31,228 nt of DNA from a bacterium UBP2_UBA2255 (lineage in GTDB: Bacteria; Edwardsbacteria; AC1; EtOH8). Below, in pieces: positions 1 through 9,918 of this stretch (within the stretch, counting starts at the first letter, position 1; each line of letters begins with the position of its first letter). The stretch is from contig DDXR01000043.1 in assembly GCA_002347565.1 (NCBI GenBank), positions 1 to 31,228 on the forward strand, given 5' to 3'. The position numbers and the translations under genes were made by a program. The notes beneath the pieces are model-generated. The model did not search any database, was not told the DNA's origin, and saw nothing but the letters and a program-made list of their open reading frames with translations.

Positions 1-2346
<2,346 letters not shown>

Positions 2347-2413
2347 GGTGTACCCTCTATCTAATTCAACGATACTGCACGGGACTGCGGAACAATTCAG
2401 CGTGGAATCGGGA

Positions 2414-2443
2414 TTCTTCGCGTCTTCGCGTCTTTGCGGTGAA
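2414..2443. repeat. single arm of dispersed CGTCTTCGCGTCTTTGCGG-type repeat
   Basis: The stretch is nearly the same as the core of the 81-bp array units at 28.25-28.58 kb (TTCGTGTCTTTGCGTCTTCG there). It lies between the dciA-like gene and gyrB. Only one arm is visible here, so it is probably a degraded copy. Confidence 0.6.
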
Positions 2444-2455
2444 TGGTCCAGTATC

Positions 2456-2764
2456 CTATTTCCACTCTCCCACCCGGAACGATATCGACTTGATGGCGTC
2501 GGCCCCCAGCTTCTTGTTCAACTTTTCCCTGATCTGCGGGCTCATCATCCGGCACTCGTTGGCCCACACCGGGCCCCTGGCCTCCACCGTCAGCCGGCCG
2601 CGCAGCACCGAAACCGCGCGGGTCTTGGCGGCAAGCGCAGGCCCGACCGCCTCCGGCCACAGGGCCAGCGCGCGGTTCTCGTCGATCTTGCGGTCGAGCT
2701 CCAGGCTTTTCAGCAGCCGCTGGAGTATCGTACCGACCGATTCCGGCTTTCGAGCGGCCGCCAT
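2456..2764 (-). CDS. DciA-like DUF721 protein
   Basis: About 102 residues. The sequence matches the small DUF721/DciA family: an N-terminal part with the pattern ILQRLLKSLELDRKIDE, then ALWPEAVGPALAAKT, then a basic beta-rich half with VWANECRMMSPQIREKLN. DciA is the replicative-helicase operator and loader of bacteria lacking DnaC or DnaI, and acts with DnaB in the cytoplasm. Its place between recF and gyrB is the family's classical neighbourhood, which supports the call. The start is ATG at 2764; the adjacent GTG at 2767 in the same frame would add one residue. No strong ribosome site precedes either. The family is divergent, so the helicase-loading role is inferred from family and synteny. 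Confidence 0.82.
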   Translation of the reverse strand: MAAARKPESVGTILQRLLKSLELDRKIDENRALALWPEAVGPALAAKTRAVSVLRGRLTVEARGPVWANECRMMSPQIREKLNKKLGADAIKSISFRVGEWK

Positions 2765-2805
2765 CACTGGCTGCGCTTCACGATTCTCGTTTCACGGCTC
2801 ACGTT

Positions 2806-3264
2806 TCAGTAGAACGCCACCTGGTGCCCGGTGAACCTGCCCTTATCATAGCTGATCTTGGCCGAAAACACCTTGTTTCCGTCCAGCCACGGCAGGAAGA
2901 CCTGGTCGCCTTCCCACAGGTCCAGTTTCGGAAGCTCCGCGTCATCGATCCACTCCAGGCGCCCCTCTTGACATTCGATCAACGAACCAACGAACGAACG
3001 GGCGACGAACACGAAGACGTACCAGTCCTCGTACTGGTCGAACGCGGGGAAGGTGATGAACCCCTTCAGCGCCGGCTGCGCCAGCTCCAGCCCGCTTTCC
3101 TCGCGGACTTCGCGGACGACGCACTCCTCGGGTGTCTCGCCCGGGTGCAGCTTGCCGCCCAGGCCGTTCCACTTGCCGTAGTGCATGTCACCGGCCCGCT
3201 TGATCCTATGCATCATCAGGGTCTTGCCCTGGTGGCGGACGTAGCAGAGCGTGGCCAGCTTCAT
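2806..3264 (-). CDS. Nudix hydrolase, MutT / 8-oxo-dGTP diphosphatase-like
   Basis: A 152-residue protein with a complete Nudix box starting at Gly37: G-x5-E43-x7-R51-E-V-R-E-E-S-G-L, the Mg2+-binding loop that cleaves nucleoside diphosphate-X bonds. The N-terminal strand (MKLATLCYVRHQGKTLMMHR), the GDMHYGKWNGLGGKL segment before the box and the WIDDAELPKLDLWEGDQVF tail resemble the MTH1/8-oxo-dGTPase branch. The likely role is cleaning oxidised nucleotides from the pool, which fits the replication and repair neighbours recF, dciA-like and gyrB. Substrate is inferred, since Nudix specificity cannot be read reliably from the box. It lies 41 bases upstream of the dciA-like gene and 78 bases after the lipoprotein gene, with a double-hairpin repeat in that gap. 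Length is normal for the family. Confidence 0.9.
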   Translation of the reverse strand: MKLATLCYVRHQGKTLMMHRIKRAGDMHYGKWNGLGGKLHPGETPEECVVREVREESGLELAQPALKGFITFPAFDQYEDWYVFVFVARSFVGSLIECQEGRLEWIDDAELPKLDLWEGDQVFLPWLDGNKVFSAKISYDKGRFTGHQVAFY

Positions 3265-3279
3265 CGGTCGATCCTTCGC

Positions 3280-3334
3280 GTCATTCCCGCGAAAGCGGGA
3301 ATCCAGGCTGGATCCCCGTTTTCACGGGGATGAC
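3280..3334. repeat. REP-like double hairpin
   Basis: Two adjoining stem-loops. The first is ATTCCCGC-GAAA-GCGGGAAT. The second has CCCCGT/ACGGGG arms. They are enclosed by outer inverted ends GTCAT...CCAG and CTGG...ATGAC. A second copy with the same outer ends lies at 21407-21488, and its ATTCCCG half forms part of the array at 28.2 kb. Confidence 0.8.
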
Positions 3335-3342
3335 ACCGGGAG

Positions 3343-4467
3343 TCATCGGATCCGCTCCTCGACCACGAAGGCCGAGTCGCCCCGCAGCGCCAGGTAATGG
3401 AATGCGCCTGCCGAATCGACCGCGATCGGCCGGTCCTGCTCGGAGAACAGCAGATGGTATGGCCGGCCCGGCCGGTCGCCGGCCACGACGCAGCTGCGGC
3501 CGCCCGACCGGGCGACGAACAGGACGTGGCGGCCGTCCGCCGTGAACGCCAGGCTGTTCCCGAGGATCTGCGGGTGGGACTTCCCCTGCTTCCCGTCGAC
3601 CACGGCGTACCAGTCCGGCCCGCGGCGGGCGGCATAGGCGAACCGCGCGCTGTCGGGGCTGTAGGCCGTACCCGCGACCTCGTCGAACACCGGCCCGGGA
3701 ATACTATCATGCACCACCGACAGTCCCACGGTGACGCCGCCCACCCGGCGGGGCTCGATCCGGTCCCGCTGCCGCGGCGCCGGGGCCTCCGCCGCCGGAC
3801 GGCCGTCCCTGATCAGGACCTGCTTCCCCCGGTCGACCGCGGTGTATGCCAGGGATCCTCCCGGGCCCCGGAACGACAGGGATGGGACGAGCACGTCGTC
3901 GTACGGCTGCTGCGGCAGCGAGTCCAGCACCGCGAACTTCCTGGGCCCGGTGCGGGCGGCGTAGGCCAGGTGGACGCCGTCCGGGCTGAACAGCGGCGGC
4001 CAGAGCTCGTCGAACTTCCATCCCTCCCGGCCGTCGGCCACCATGGTCCAGAACCCGCCGCGCAACTCGCCCCAGGCCACCCGCCGTCCGTCCCGGCTGA
4101 ACACCGGCGTTCCCTCGCGGATGCCGTCGCAGGGCTGCTGCGCGATGCCGTCCAGCACCACGAACCGCCTTTTGCCCCTGCCGGCGCCGTAGGCGAAGCG
4201 CCGGCCGTCGGCCGAGATCGCCAGCGTCCCGGCCAGCACCCCGTCGTGCCAGGGGCCGGCCTGGCCGTCGAACACGACGCGCTGGCGCTTGCCGTCCGCC
4301 TCGGCCCACAGCAGGTGGCGCCGGTCGGCGCCCACCGTGATGCTGCCCGGTACCAGCCGCCCGGTGTCGATCCGGCAGAGGAAAGTCTCTGTCGCCTCGC
4401 GCCGCGGCCCGCAGCCGGTCGCGAGAACCAGGGATAGCAACCACAGAGCACACAGAGGCCTTCCCAT
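3343..4467 (-). CDS. Lipoprotein with WD40/TolB-like beta-propeller repeats
   Basis: A 374-residue protein with a short basic start, a hydrophobic segment and a lipobox ending LATGC (Cys19), so it is probably anchored in a membrane facing the periplasm. The body consists of about six repeating units such as ADGRRFAYGAGRGKRRFVVLDG and SPDGVHLAYAARTGPRKFAVLD, each with a strand-turn DGR/SPD pattern and a W/Y-x-V-x-DG motif; this suggests a beta-propeller of the TolB/WD40-like type. No catalytic motif is seen and the function is unknown. ATG at 4467 is preferred (GAGGA 8 bases upstream); ATG at 4482 is also in frame. Both starts lie in the loop of a palindromic repeat (4439-4506) and one arm encodes most of the signal peptide. 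It lies between recF and the Nudix gene and shares their direction. Confidence 0.75.
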   Translation of the reverse strand: MGRPLCALWLLSLVLATGCGPRREATETFLCRIDTGRLVPGSITVGADRRHLLWAEADGKRQRVVFDGQAGPWHDGVLAGTLAISADGRRFAYGAGRGKRRFVVLDGIAQQPCDGIREGTPVFSRDGRRVAWGELRGGFWTMVADGREGWKFDELWPPLFSPDGVHLAYAARTGPRKFAVLDSLPQQPYDDVLVPSLSFRGPGGSLAYTAVDRGKQVLIRDGRPAAEAPAPRQRDRIEPRRVGGVTVGLSVVHDSIPGPVFDEVAGTAYSPDSARFAYAARRGPDWYAVVDGKQGKSHPQILGNSLAFTADGRHVLFVARSGGRSCVVAGDRPGRPYHLLFSEQDRPIAVDSAGAFHYLALRGDSAFVVEERIR

Positions 4468-4506
4468 GTTTTCATTCCTCATGCTTTCTCTGTGCCCTCT
4501 GTGGTT
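4439..4506. repeat. Palindromic CACAGAG-type repeat overlapping a gene start
   Basis: The left arm CCACAGAGCACACAGAGG and the right arm CTCTGTGCCCTCTGTGG are near-perfect inverted copies around a loop of about 28 bases. The element fills the recF-lipoprotein junction and extends into the first codons of the lipoprotein gene. A longer relative lies at 24005-24124. Confidence 0.8.
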
Positions 4507-4510
4507 TGCT

Positions 4511-5611
4511 TCAGGGGGTCGTGATCCTGCCCGAGTCGATCAGGATCGTTTTAATGGCGAAGGTGTCCGAGATGCCGTCGTCGTGGGCCGAGGCGATGAA
4601 GGCCTGGCAGCCCGGGTCCAGCCGCCCGACCAGGTTGGCGCCCCTCCGGCCGTCCAGCTCGGCGAAGATCTCGTCCAGCAGCACCAGCGGCTGGTCGCCC
4701 AGCTCCCGGGCCAGCAGGCCGGCCTCGGCCAGCTTCAGCGCGATGGCGGCGGTGCGCTGCTGCCCCTGCGACCCGAAGCTGCGGATGCGCTGGCCGTCGA
4801 GGGCGATCTCCAGGTCGTCGCGGTGCGGGCCGTACATGGAGAGCCCGCGCGACCGCTCGAAGGCGGTGTTGGCCGACAGCGCCAGGCCCAGCGCGGCGCC
4901 GGGGTCTCCGCCCGGTTCCACCGGGTACGAGAAGCGGTAGCGCAGGCCCAGCCGCTCGCCGTTGCCGGCGACCGCCCGGTAGTGGTCCTCGGCCAGCGGC
5001 GCCAGCGAATCGACCACCGCCAGCCGCTTGGCCGTGATCCGCGATCCCACCGCCTGCAGCTGGGAGTTCCACGCGTCGAGCGAATCGCCCCGCGAGCGGC
5101 CGTCGCGCCAGCCGGCCAGCAGCTTGTTGCGGTGGGCCAGCACCCGGCGGCACTCCTGCAGATCGGCCAGGTAGCTGCGCGACAGCTGCGAGATCGCCAG
5201 GTCCAGGAACCGCCGGCGCTCGGCCGGCCCGCCCTTGCAGAGATCGTCGTCCTCGGGTGACAGGCTGACCACCGGCAGGCGGCCGATCAGCCCGGACAGC
5301 CGCTGCTGCAGCTCGCCGTTGATCCGCACCCGCTTCTCAGCCTTGTCGTAGCCGACCTCGACCGTCAGTTCGCCCTGCGCCGAGACGGCCCGGCCCTCCA
5401 GCCGCAACAGGCCGGATGAGAACCCGACCAGCTGCTGGTCCTCGGCATGGGCGCGCATCGAACGGCCGATGCAGAGGTAGTAGATCGCCTCCAGCAGGTT
5501 GGTCTTGCCGGCACCGTTGGGACCGATGAAGATGTTCCGGCTGGCATTAAATTCCAGGGAAAAACCGGCGAGATTGCGGAACCCGGTACCGTTCAGACTG
5601 GTCAGGCGCAT
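4511..5611 (-). CDS. recF: DNA replication and repair protein RecF
   Basis: A 366-residue SMC-like ATPase that binds gapped DNA and, with RecO and RecR, loads RecA at stalled forks. The Walker A site is at residues 30-37 (GPNGAGKT, then NLLEAIYYLCIGRS). The ABC signature region SFGSQGQQRTAAIALKLAE and the Walker B segment PLVLLDEIFAELD are in the C-terminal third, and the RecF-typical VVSLSPEDDDL lies near the middle. Length is normal. The start is ATG at 5611 because the RecF N-terminus begins at the LNGTGFRNL strand. It is the first gene of the minus-strand cluster and has a strong promoter about 60 bases upstream. dnaA and dnaN, often upstream of recF, are absent here. Confidence 0.97.
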   Translation of the reverse strand: MRLTSLNGTGFRNLAGFSLEFNASRNIFIGPNGAGKTNLLEAIYYLCIGRSMRAHAEDQQLVGFSSGLLRLEGRAVSAQGELTVEVGYDKAEKRVRINGELQQRLSGLIGRLPVVSLSPEDDDLCKGGPAERRRFLDLAISQLSRSYLADLQECRRVLAHRNKLLAGWRDGRSRGDSLDAWNSQLQAVGSRITAKRLAVVDSLAPLAEDHYRAVAGNGERLGLRYRFSYPVEPGGDPGAALGLALSANTAFERSRGLSMYGPHRDDLEIALDGQRIRSFGSQGQQRTAAIALKLAEAGLLARELGDQPLVLLDEIFAELDGRRGANLVGRLDPGCQAFIASAHDDGISDTFAIKTILIDSGRITTP

Positions 5612-5667
5612 TGGTCGGGAGTTGACGTAAAAGAGCGTATACTACTATGGGATGTAGTTAATTGTAA

Positions 5668-5696
5668 ATTATACCACAATATATGGTGAATTGCAA
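5668..5696 (-). promoter_or_regulatory. Sigma-70-type promoter of the recF cluster
   Basis: On the minus strand: -35 TTGCAA (5691-5696), a 17-base spacer, and -10 TATAAT (5668-5673). Transcription would start near 5661, about 50 bases before the recF ATG. The surrounding intergenic DNA (5612-5865) is AT-rich. Confidence 0.8.
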
Positions 5697-5818
5697 AGGT
5701 TTTTTATACTTTCGACAGTGTTTAACCTTTTATATATCAATTAGTTGTGATTGCGATGAGCAGTCGCCTGGTCAGTAAAAGCAAGAAGATCGCCCGATTA
5801 TCGATAATTGGATTTTTG

Positions 5819-5847
5819 TTGATAAATCAGCGTTTTTTTGTTATACT
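5819..5847 (+). promoter_or_regulatory. Promoter of the tRNA-Val gene
   Basis: -35 TTGATA (5819-5824), a 17-base spacer, and -10 TATACT (5842-5847), predicting a start about 10-12 bases before the tRNA. A 12-base perfect palindrome ATTATCGATAAT lies just upstream at 5797-5808. Confidence 0.7.
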
Positions 5848-5865
5848 TATTGTCTTCGAAAATAC

Positions 5866-5942
5866 GGGCGGTTAGCTCAGCTGGTTAGAGCGCTGGTCTC
5901 ACATACCAGAGGTCACAGGTTCAAGTCCTGTACTGCCCACCA
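5866..5942 (+). tRNA. tRNA-Val (anticodon CAC)
   Basis: A 77-base cloverleaf. The acceptor GGGCGGT pairs with ACTGCCC (one G-T pair). The D arm is GCTCAGCTGGTTAGAGC, the anticodon stem is CTGGT/ACCAG around loop CTCACAT giving anticodon CAC (reads GUG), and the T arm contains GGTTCAAGTCC. Discriminator A is followed by a genome-encoded CCA at 5940-5942. Confidence 0.96.
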
Positions 5943-5953
5943 TGGATAAACGG

Positions 5954-5983
5954 AAAACGGCAACCCGCAAGGGTTGCCGTTTT
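5954..5983. terminator. Bidirectional hairpin terminator between tRNA-Val and the RND operon
   Basis: The arms ACGGCAACCC and GGGTTGCCGT enclose a GCAA loop, with four A before and four T after, so it can end the tRNA transcript on plus and the RND permease transcript on minus. Confidence 0.85.
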
Positions 5984-5999
5984 CGCGTTCCGGCCGGCG

Positions 6000-8900
6000 C
6001 TAGGCCGCGGCGGCGGGCTTGCGCTTGATGCGATCCTCGAACACCGTGTACAGCGCCGGCACGAAGAACAGCGTCAGCGCGGTGGAGACGGACAGCCCCC
6101 CGATCACCGCGATCGCCAGCGGCGCCTGGGTGGACTCGCCGCCCAGGCCGATGGCCATCGGCACCAGGCCCAGCACCGTGGTCAGCATGGTCATCACGAT
6201 CGGCTTCAAGCGGGTGCGGCCGGCCGTGATCACCGCGTCGTGCAGCGCCATCCCGCGCGCCCGCAGGTGGTTGGTGTAGTCCACCAGCAGGATGCCGTTG
6301 GAGACCACGATGCCGACCATCACGATGATGCCCTGGCCCGAGGTCACCGACAGCGTGGTGCGCGTCAGGAACAGGGTCCACAGCACGCCGACGATGCCCA
6401 GCGGCACGGTGAACATGATGATGAAGGGGTCCAGGAACGACTGGAACTGCGAGGCCATCACCACGTACACCAGCATGATCGCCAGCAGGAAGGCCAGGAA
6501 CAGGTCGCGGAAGGTCTTCTGCTGTTGCTCGACGTTGCCCTTCAGCGTGACGGTGAACCCGGCCGGCACCGCCAGCGTCGCCAGCTTGCGGTTGATGTCG
6601 CCGGCCACGCTGCCCAGCGACCGCCCGGCCACGTTGGCGGTGACGTCCACCAGCCGCTCTTGGTTCTTGCGCGCGATCTGCACCGGGGCCTTGGCCAGTT
6701 CGATGTCGGCGACGTTGCCCAGCAGCACCGGCGCGCCGCCGGCCCCGGCCAGCACGATCCGCTTGATGTCCTCGGGGCCGGAGCGGAAGCGCTGGTCGAA
6801 CCGCACCAGGATGTTGTAGGCGCTGCCGCTGACCGGGTCGGTGTACAGCGACGCCGTGGTCCCGCCGATGCAGGTGTTGATGGTGTTGGCGATGTCCGCT
6901 ACGCTGACGCCCAGCGCGCCCGCCTTGTTCCGGTCGATCTTGACCCGCAGCTCGGGCAGGTTGTCCTCCCGGCTGACCTGGACGTCGGTGGCGCCCGGCA
7001 CCGACCGCACGATCTCGGCCACCTCCCGCGCCAGCCGCGAGCCGGTCTCCAGGTCGAAGCCCTGGATCTCGACGTCGATCGGGGCGCCGGCGCCGAAGTT
7101 GAGCAGGAACCGCATGAACCCGCCGGTGCCCATGAACACCGTGGCGCCGGGCACCTTCATCAGCTTGGGCCGGACCTCCCGCACGATCTGGAAGACGGAG
7201 CGGCGCCGCTGGTGCGCCGGCTTCAGCGTCAGCTGGACGCTGCCGGCGTGGCTGCCGGTGTTCCGCCAGCCGGAGCCGATGTCGGCGATCATGGTCTGGA
7301 CCTCGGGGACCTCCCGCTCCAGGATCCTCTCGACCTGGGCCACCACCGAGTCGGTCTGCTCGGCGCGCGACCCGACGGGCAGCCGCACCGACACGCTCAT
7401 CTGGCCCTCGTCCTGGTCGGGGAAGAACTCCGTGCCGATCAGGAATATCAGCAGCCCCGACAGCAGGGCCGCCCCGGAGATCCCCAGGATGATCCTCCGG
7501 CGGTGCCCCAGGGTCCAGCGTAGCCGGGCCTCGTACCAGGAATCGAGCAGCGCGATCCAGTCGTGGGCCCGCGCCCGCACCCGGTCCCAGAGCCTGGCCG
7601 ACGCCCGGTCCAGCGGCCGCTCGGGCTGCAGGTACTGCAGGCACATCAGCGGGGTCACCGTCCGCGAGACGAAGAACGAGCCGAACAGGGCCACGGCGAT
7701 GGTGATGGTCAGCGGGATGAACAGCAGCTTGGCCACGCCCGAGAGGAACACCACCGGCAGGAAGACGATCACCGTGGTCAGGGTGGAGACGAAGATCGGC
7801 GCGGCGACCTCCTGGGCGGCCTCCAGCGTGGCCTCGATCTTCGACTGCCCCTTTTTCCGCAGGCCGTAGTGCCGGGAGATGGCCTCCAGCTCGACGATGG
7901 AGTCGTCCACCAGCCGGCCCACGGCCAGCGCCAGCCCCCCGAAGGTCATGATGTTCAGCGTGACGTTGCCGAACCGGAACATGATGAAGGTGATCAGGAT
8001 CGACAGCGGGATCGCCGTCACCACGATCAGCGTGCCCCGCACGTTGCGCAGGAACAGCAGGATCACCAGCATCGCCAGCATCGCGCCCATCAGCGCCTCG
8101 CGCGCCAGGCCGTCGATGGTCTGGCGGATGTAGCGCGACTGGTCGGCGGTCAGCGACATTCGCACCGTGGCCGGGATGCCGTTCAGCCTGGGCAGCGCCC
8201 GCCGGACGTTGTCCACCACGCCCACCGTGTTGGCGTTGGCCAGCTTCTGCACCCGCAGGGTCAGGCCGGGGTGGCCGTTGATGCGGGAGATCTCGTTCCG
8301 TTCCTCGTAGCTGTCCTCCACCCTGCCGACGGCCCTGATCCGCACCGGCACGCCCCCGGCCATCTTGACCACGATGTCCTCGATCGGGGCCACCATGTTG
8401 AACTTGCTCTCGGTCTTGAGGGCGTAGTCGTAGGCGCCGGTCTTGATGTCGCCCGAGGGCACGGTGACGTTGGCGGCGGCGATGGCGGCCAGCACCGACT
8501 GCACCGTGATCCCCAGCGCCTGCAGCCGGTTGCGGTCCAGCACCACGTGGATCTCGCGGCGCCGGCCGCCGGTCACCGGGGCGGTGGCCACGCCGGGCAG
8601 GTGCTCGATCTGGGGCTGGATCACGTTGACCGCCAGGTCGTAGAGGTCGCGCTGGTCCATGTCGCCGTACACCACGATGTTGCACACCGCCTGGCTGGTG
8701 ACGTCGAACCGCTGGACCGTGGGCACGTCCACGCCGTCCGGCAGGCGGCGCTGGGCCCGGTTGACCCGCTGGATCACGTCCACCATGGCCACGTCGGTGT
8801 TGGCGCCCCAGTTGAAGTTGATCCGCACCTGGGAGCTGCCCTCGCGGGTGGTGGACTGGATGTAGTCCACGTTGTTGACCGAGCTGACCGCCCGCTCGAT

Positions 8901-9098
8901 GGCGGTGGTCACGGTCTGCTCCATGTCCAGGGGGTTGGCCCCGGGATAGGACGTGGACACCGAAACGGTGGGGATGCTGATGTCCGGCAGCAGGTCGATC
9001 GGCAGCTGCGACAGCGACACCAGGCCCAGCACCATGATGGTGACGGCGAACAGGAAGGTGGAGATGGGGTATTTGAGGGCGAGCCGGGTAAGCCACAT
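6000..9098 (-). CDS. RND efflux transporter permease (AcrB/HAE1-like)
   Basis: A 1032-residue inner-membrane proton-driven pump subunit that would form a trimer with the fusion protein encoded at 9919-11022 and an outer-membrane channel located elsewhere. It has the family plan: TM1 near residues 10-30 starting MWLTRLALKYPISTFLFAVT, porter subdomains, a block of transmembrane helices near 340-540, a second porter half, and a final helix block at 860-1020. The proton-relay acidic pair is present in AVGRLVDDSIVELE near residue 400. The TM10 region reads VVSNGILLVDYTN, so the lysine of AcrB (KNAI) is not kept; many non-AcrB HAE1 members also lack it. The start is ATG at 9098. Substrate cannot be deduced. 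The gene ends at the bidirectional terminator. Confidence 0.94.
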   Translation of the reverse strand: MWLTRLALKYPISTFLFAVTIMVLGLVSLSQLPIDLLPDISIPTVSVSTSYPGANPLDMEQTVTTAIERAVSSVNNVDYIQSTTREGSSQVRINFNWGANTDVAMVDVIQRVNRAQRRLPDGVDVPTVQRFDVTSQAVCNIVVYGDMDQRDLYDLAVNVIQPQIEHLPGVATAPVTGGRRREIHVVLDRNRLQALGITVQSVLAAIAAANVTVPSGDIKTGAYDYALKTESKFNMVAPIEDIVVKMAGGVPVRIRAVGRVEDSYEERNEISRINGHPGLTLRVQKLANANTVGVVDNVRRALPRLNGIPATVRMSLTADQSRYIRQTIDGLAREALMGAMLAMLVILLFLRNVRGTLIVVTAIPLSILITFIMFRFGNVTLNIMTFGGLALAVGRLVDDSIVELEAISRHYGLRKKGQSKIEATLEAAQEVAAPIFVSTLTTVIVFLPVVFLSGVAKLLFIPLTITIAVALFGSFFVSRTVTPLMCLQYLQPERPLDRASARLWDRVRARAHDWIALLDSWYEARLRWTLGHRRRIILGISGAALLSGLLIFLIGTEFFPDQDEGQMSVSVRLPVGSRAEQTDSVVAQVERILEREVPEVQTMIADIGSGWRNTGSHAGSVQLTLKPAHQRRRSVFQIVREVRPKLMKVPGATVFMGTGGFMRFLLNFGAGAPIDVEIQGFDLETGSRLAREVAEIVRSVPGATDVQVSREDNLPELRVKIDRNKAGALGVSVADIANTINTCIGGTTASLYTDPVSGSAYNILVRFDQRFRSGPEDIKRIVLAGAGGAPVLLGNVADIELAKAPVQIARKNQERLVDVTANVAGRSLGSVAGDINRKLATLAVPAGFTVTLKGNVEQQQKTFRDLFLAFLLAIMLVYVVMASQFQSFLDPFIIMFTVPLGIVGVLWTLFLTRTTLSVTSGQGIIVMVGIVVSNGILLVDYTNHLRARGMALHDAVITAGRTRLKPIVMTMLTTVLGLVPMAIGLGGESTQAPLAIAVIGGLSVSTALTLFFVPALYTVFEDRIKRKPAAAA

Positions 9099-9140
9099 GA
9101 GCGGGCGTTCTCGGTTGATTGTTCCGTGTTGATTACCGTT

Positions 9141-9872
9141 TTACAAGTCGAGGTCTACTGTCACCACATTATGATCGCTGAATAACCTGGTTCGTGCGTC
9201 ATCAATTATATCGCACTTGATAAACCTTCCCGCAAGCGATTCGCTGATGTAAAAATAATCATTTTGCCAGGGCTGTGCACTGCGGGCATGACGCAGGGTT
9301 TGAACATGGCTCGTATTCCCCGACAATCGGAAAACATCTTTTAATCCAAAGTCGTCGATTCTATCGAACAGGATCTTATGGGAGTTGTTATTCTGCAGCG
9401 GGTCAAGTTGTGTGCTCGCATTGAAATCACCGCCCATGATTAAATTTCTTTTTCCGCCGATGTGACCGTTAAACAAACCAGTCAAGTCCGAAAGCATCCT
9501 ATGGAGGTTGTTGATGGAATACCCTTGGGTTGGACCACTGCTTTCCATCAGACCGTATAATGAGACCAACGTAATGGGCACGGTGCCGATGAGCGTTTTC
9601 CCTACCGAAAAGACCCCCTCGAATTGCGATTCGATCTTTTCTTCGAGTAGTTCGTATTCCTGACTATAGATGCCAGAGCCCCAATTGCGTTTCCCTCCTA
9701 TCTCGTTCCATAGTATATGACCACGCTGCTCCAGTAAGACATCAGTTGGTCTAGCTTCTTGAAAAAAATATAGATCAGCTTCTATTCTGTTTACGAAGTG
9801 ATCCCAGGCTTCATGATGCTGTTTCACATGGTGCCAGTAGTCCATGTTCCATGTTGCGATTTTCACCTTCAT
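9141..9872 (-). CDS. Endonuclease/exonuclease/phosphatase (EEP) family protein
   Basis: A 243-residue protein with the full EEP active-site set: Asn9 in TWNMDYW, Glu39 in FFQEARP, Asp149 and Asn151 in GGDFNAS, Asp205 in NDYFYIS, and Asp233-His234 in the terminal SDHNVV. The fold hydrolyses phosphodiesters of DNA or RNA, or phosphate esters of lipids or nucleotides, with a divalent metal. No signal peptide or membrane segment is seen, so it is probably cytosolic. It lies between the RND fusion protein (46-base gap) and permease (42-base gap) in the same direction, which is unusual. Its base composition is distinct: 26 of 60 bases are G or C in 9181-9240, much lower than the flanking genes. Transfer into the operon is inferred. 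No Shine-Dalgarno site is visible before ATG 9872. The substrate is unknown. Confidence 0.85.
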   Translation of the reverse strand: MKVKIATWNMDYWHHVKQHHEAWDHFVNRIEADLYFFQEARPTDVLLEQRGHILWNEIGGKRNWGSGIYSQEYELLEEKIESQFEGVFSVGKTLIGTVPITLVSLYGLMESSGPTQGYSINNLHRMLSDLTGLFNGHIGGKRNLIMGGDFNASTQLDPLQNNNSHKILFDRIDDFGLKDVFRLSGNTSHVQTLRHARSAQPWQNDYFYISESLAGRFIKCDIIDDARTRLFSDHNVVTVDLDL

Positions 9873-9918
9873 GCGTGAAGTACTTTATATGTGTGTGCAA
9901 CGAAAGGGGCCTCGGACG

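Noticed and set aside
5612..5865. Possible replication origin next to recF in AT-rich DNA
   Set aside because: No run of DnaA boxes (TTATNCACA) is seen, and dnaA and dnaN are absent. The AT-richness is explained by two promoters.
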